From contig BAAHQB010000005.1 in NCBI GenBank assembly GCA_054601695.1, positions 1,054,001-1,118,000 on the forward strand: DNA of 64,000 nucleotides, in the 5' to 3' direction. Both the position numbers and the translations under genes were made by a program. The notes under the pieces are model-generated. The model worked only from the letters and a program-made list of their open reading frames with translations. It ran no database searches and was not told the origin of the DNA. Below, piece by piece: positions 57,466 to 64,000 of this stretch (position 1 is its first letter; each line of letters opens with the position of its first letter). The DNA comes from Amorphochlora amoebiformis (Eukaryota > Cercozoa > Chlorarachniophyceae).

Positions 57466-57704
57466 TTAAACATACATATATCGATATATACTTTGAATTA
57501 TGCAAATGAACTATATATAAGACAGTAAAGAATATATATATATATACATTTATATGTATATACATTTATCTACATTATGCAAAAAATAAACACAAATTTG
57601 GCAGATACATTTTTCCTCATGAAAGAAACATGAAGGCTGTAAGTATACTAAATACTTAACAAAAATTGAACCTTGTATGTATATACACACATATACACAC
57701 ACAC

Positions 57705-57746
<42 letters not shown>

Positions 57747-57852
57747 AATTATGTGTGTCTGAAATATCCAGCAATATAGTGGTGTATACGAATACACACG
57801 TGTAAATATTCTACGTGTATAATATATACGCACGTATACATTTAGAAAATAT

Positions 57853-57893
<41 letters not shown>

Positions 57894-58178
57894 GTATATT
57901 GCATATAGTTTATGTACATGTAAATACAAAGTTTTATACATACATATATAGATACAGATTTATATAAATAAAATACATGTAAAAAAGAATTATATACAGT
58001 CTATATACCTGTATATTTATATACACATAAAACTGGATATACATACATACATATGTACTACATTTATATCTTTTATAGCTTTGTATACATTTATGTGTAA
58101 ACCCATCTATACATACACATATACACAAAACGAATGCATACACGCATCTATACATAATAAACATATGTATGTATACAC

Positions 58179-58218
<40 letters not shown>

Positions 58219-58320
58219 GATATTCATATATACATATATAATTATAAAATATATATTTACATTTGTATCTATTCAAGAAAAAAGTTTCATATACTGACGA
58301 AAATCATCAAGTGGTTTGGC

Positions 58321-63547
<5,227 letters not shown>

Positions 63548-63639
63548 CTAACAGTAAGTATTATAAAAATATGGTCAGTACTACTTTTAACATACAATAC
63601 TTGTATCATGCATGTGCACATATACATATATATATATTC

Positions 63640-63740
63640 ACACTAATATATATACATAATATATATATATACATATATACATATATATATATATATACAC
63701 ATATATATTATATATATATATAATACACATACATATATAT

Positions 63741-63784
<44 letters not shown>

Positions 63785-63804
63785 ACGACTATATAAATGC
63801 ACAG

Positions 63805-63843
<39 letters not shown>

Positions 63844-63846
63844 TAC

Positions 63847-63911
<65 letters not shown>

Positions 63912-63930
63912 ATATTCATAAATGAATATA
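63640..63930. repeat. TA microsatellite at the right edge
   Basis: Long (TA)n tracts fill the intron 5' of the first visible FabI exon; no further exon is seen up to 64000. Confidence 0.9.
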
Positions 63931-64000
63931 CTAAAATCACATAAAATTTTTAGTACAATTAAGATGAATATCTATATATGTGTAATATCTAAATTCTAAT

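Overview
The window is nuclear DNA from a eukaryote. It shows 110 short exons joined by GT-AG introns with matching reading phase. The introns are mostly (TA)n and TATACATA-type microsatellite. An enoyl-ACP reductase of the plant/plastid type points to a plastid-bearing protist. The lineage stays open: the enzyme reads as plant- or alga-like, and the GGTTAGGG/CCCTAA-like blocks scattered in introns would also fit an alveolate. By my count coding exons make up about 7.3 kb of 64 kb. The many long Tyr/Ile open frames are translations of TA repeats and are not genes.

I rebuilt eight genes exon by exon, checking splice sites and phase. (1) 353-14946, minus: a large unrecognised protein of at least 777 aa in 35 exons, running off the left edge. 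(2) 15063-16195, plus: a compact 5-exon gene for a 300-aa membrane protein, the only gene with small introns free of TA. (3) 16748-18926, minus: an 83-aa protein that is essentially one AZUL zinc domain. (4) 19144-33243, minus: cytosolic peptide:N-glycanase (PNGase), 19 exons, about 349 aa. (5) 33586-38088, minus: a single-domain jacalin-like lectin, 165 aa. (6) 38851 to about 45166, minus: a UBL-UBA protein. (7) 45620-55903, plus: a SET-like domain protein, 341 aa, with a degenerate central motif. (8) 58321-63547, minus: the C-terminal 216 aa of plastid enoyl-ACP reductase (FabI), with the N-terminus beyond the right edge.

Genes 1/2 and 6/7 are head to head, giving two short shared promoter regions. 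Genes 2/3 and 7/8 are tail to tail across CTAG-rich spacers. Genes 3-6 are consecutive on one strand. In other eukaryotes, AZUL binds the proteasome, UBL-UBA proteins deliver ubiquitylated cargo, and PNGase strips N-glycans from misfolded glycoproteins and binds the UBL-UBA protein Rad23; here a lectin-fold gene sits between PNGase and the UBL-UBA gene. This neighbourhood, read as an ERAD/proteasome set, is the most interesting idea here, but co-function is inference.

The introns also hold a 1.2-kb GA/GATTAA minisatellite, a palindromic GACTGTCAAGACACCCC minisatellite, telomere-like repeats, several short tandem duplications and at least two dispersed elements.
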